From the NCBI GenBank assembly GCA_945862355.1, contig CAMAYR010000029.1:1-33380 (forward strand): 33,380 nt of DNA. The letters run 5' to 3'. This document shows positions 32,908 to 33,380 of this stretch, piece by piece. The notes under the pieces were generated by a model. The model was not told the origin of the DNA and did not search any database. It saw only the letters and a list, made by a program, of their open reading frames with translations. The number at the start of each line of letters is the position of its first letter. Within the stretch, counting starts at the first letter, position 1. The position numbers and the translations under genes are program-made. The DNA is from Devosia equisanguinis. Its GTDB lineage: Bacteria; Pseudomonadota; Alphaproteobacteria; Rhizobiales; Hyphomicrobiaceae.

Positions 32908-33106
32908 CGGGGCAGTCTGGCACCAGTCGCCGCGGCGCCCGCAAGACCATCCTTGTTTGCGCGTTCAACTCGCGATCTCATACCCTCGAGCGCAAGTTTC
33001 GACCCACTACATGGGTCTTCACTTTCGCTGCGGCGCTTGCGCCGGGCCGCAGTCGCGGCCTCGCCGAGCGGACAGAGCAACAAGTCACGACTTCCGCTCG
33101 GCGGTA
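32908..33106. other. Intergenic region with hairpins between convergent J-protein and dut genes
   Basis: No gene seen. GACCCA-CTACA-TGGGTC at 33001-33017 is a perfect 6-bp hairpin followed by a T-rich stretch (TTCACTTT). A GC-rich hairpin CTGCGG/CCGCAG lies at 33028-33052 with an inner GGCGC-TT-GCGCC. Either might end transcription from the two converging genes. Confidence 0.3.
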
Positions 33107-33380
33107 TCACATTCGCTTGCGGCCCGGTGCGCGCTTCAGGCTCGCTGCGCGTTTGCCGGTCGCACCGACGCCCCCCACGCCCGTCGAGCCGAAGCCGCCT
33201 GCGCCGCGCGCGGTTGGGGTAAGCTTCCCCGACGTCACAGCCACTATCCGCGCCTGCTCGACGCGCGCGACGACAAGCTGGGCGATACGCTCGCCGCGCG
33301 CGATCTCGAACGCTTTCGTGCCGAGGTTCACGAGGATCACGCCGACCTCGCCGCGATAATCGCTGTCGACGGTGCCGGGA
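33107..33380 (-). CDS. dut: dUTP diphosphatase (dUTPase), C-terminal part, cut by the window edge
   Basis: The 5' part of the gene lies beyond the right edge. The visible 90 codons contain dUTPase motif 3 ([12 protein letters not shown]), VILVNLG-like [13 protein letters not shown], motif 4 [13 protein letters not shown] and the Gly-rich motif 5 [10 protein letters not shown] that closes over the active site. The enzyme is a trimeric hydrolase making dUMP and keeping uracil out of DNA. Past motif 5 there is an unusual tail of about 24 residues, Gly/Ala then strongly basic ([16 protein letters not shown]), where most bacterial dUTPases end within a few residues. Convergent with the J-protein gene. 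Confidence 0.92.
   Translation of the reverse strand, partial: PGTVDSDYRGEVGVILVNLGTKAFEIARGERIAQLVVARVEQARIVAVTSGKLTPTARGAGGFGSTGVGGVGATGKRAASLKRAPGRKRM

Overview
The window is a GC-rich chromosomal segment with tightly packed core and metabolic genes. Gene content and signals point to an alphaproteobacterium of the order Hyphomicrobiales (Rhizobiales). The clues are a CckA-type hybrid kinase with a CtrA-like box upstream, an alphaproteobacterial sigma-32-type promoter before htpG, a FliO-like gene next to a DUF3772/MscS channel gene, a Tim14-like J-protein, and fabI and aroC on one strand. The species cannot be named from sequence alone. No transposase, integrase, phage gene, CRISPR array, tRNA or rRNA was recognised.

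Layout. 1-1612: SPFH/band-7 protein (left edge, abnormal N-terminus) and its NfeD partner. 1929-4024: a tripartite-tricarboxylate-type solute-binding protein convergent with a luciferase-like flavin oxidoreductase. 4142-7130: a D-Ala-D-Ala carboxypeptidase divergent from yggT-yggU-folD. 7162-9147: htpG with a heat-shock promoter. 9157-12270: aroC and fabI on the minus strand, separated by about 1.2 kb that holds a possible structured RNA ending in a strong intrinsic terminator and a 51-residue secreted Lys/Cys peptide gene on the plus strand.

12462-12635 holds two tandem long hairpins of the same architecture (11-bp outer stem, 15-bp inner stem, 23-nt loop). They precede a three-gene plus-strand cluster: a glyoxylate/hydroxypyruvate-reductase-like dehydrogenase, a TIGR02466-type putative 2OG-Fe(II) oxygenase and a fluoroacetate-dehalogenase-like hydrolase (12704-15312). 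15322-18831 (minus): threonine ammonia-lyase, maleylacetate reductase and an EamA transporter. 19115-20047: a DUF3829 exported protein. 20064-22965 (minus): an ABC half-transporter and a beta-hydroxyacid dehydrogenase. 23093-26302 (minus): a FliO-like protein and a large DUF3772/MscS channel. 26734-29262: cckA. 29412-30371 (minus): a second solute-binding protein. 30548-32907: surE, then a tightly coupled VWA-protein/Tim14-like J-protein pair. 33107 to the right edge: the 3' part of dut.

How genes may work together. The dehalogenase-like enzyme would release glycolate from a haloacetate, and the first gene of that cluster is of the family that interconverts glycolate and glyoxylate, so a small C2/organohalide module is plausible but unproven. 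The paired hairpins, the RNA-like interval between fabI and aroC, and the VWA/J-protein couplet are the parts least explained by standard annotation.
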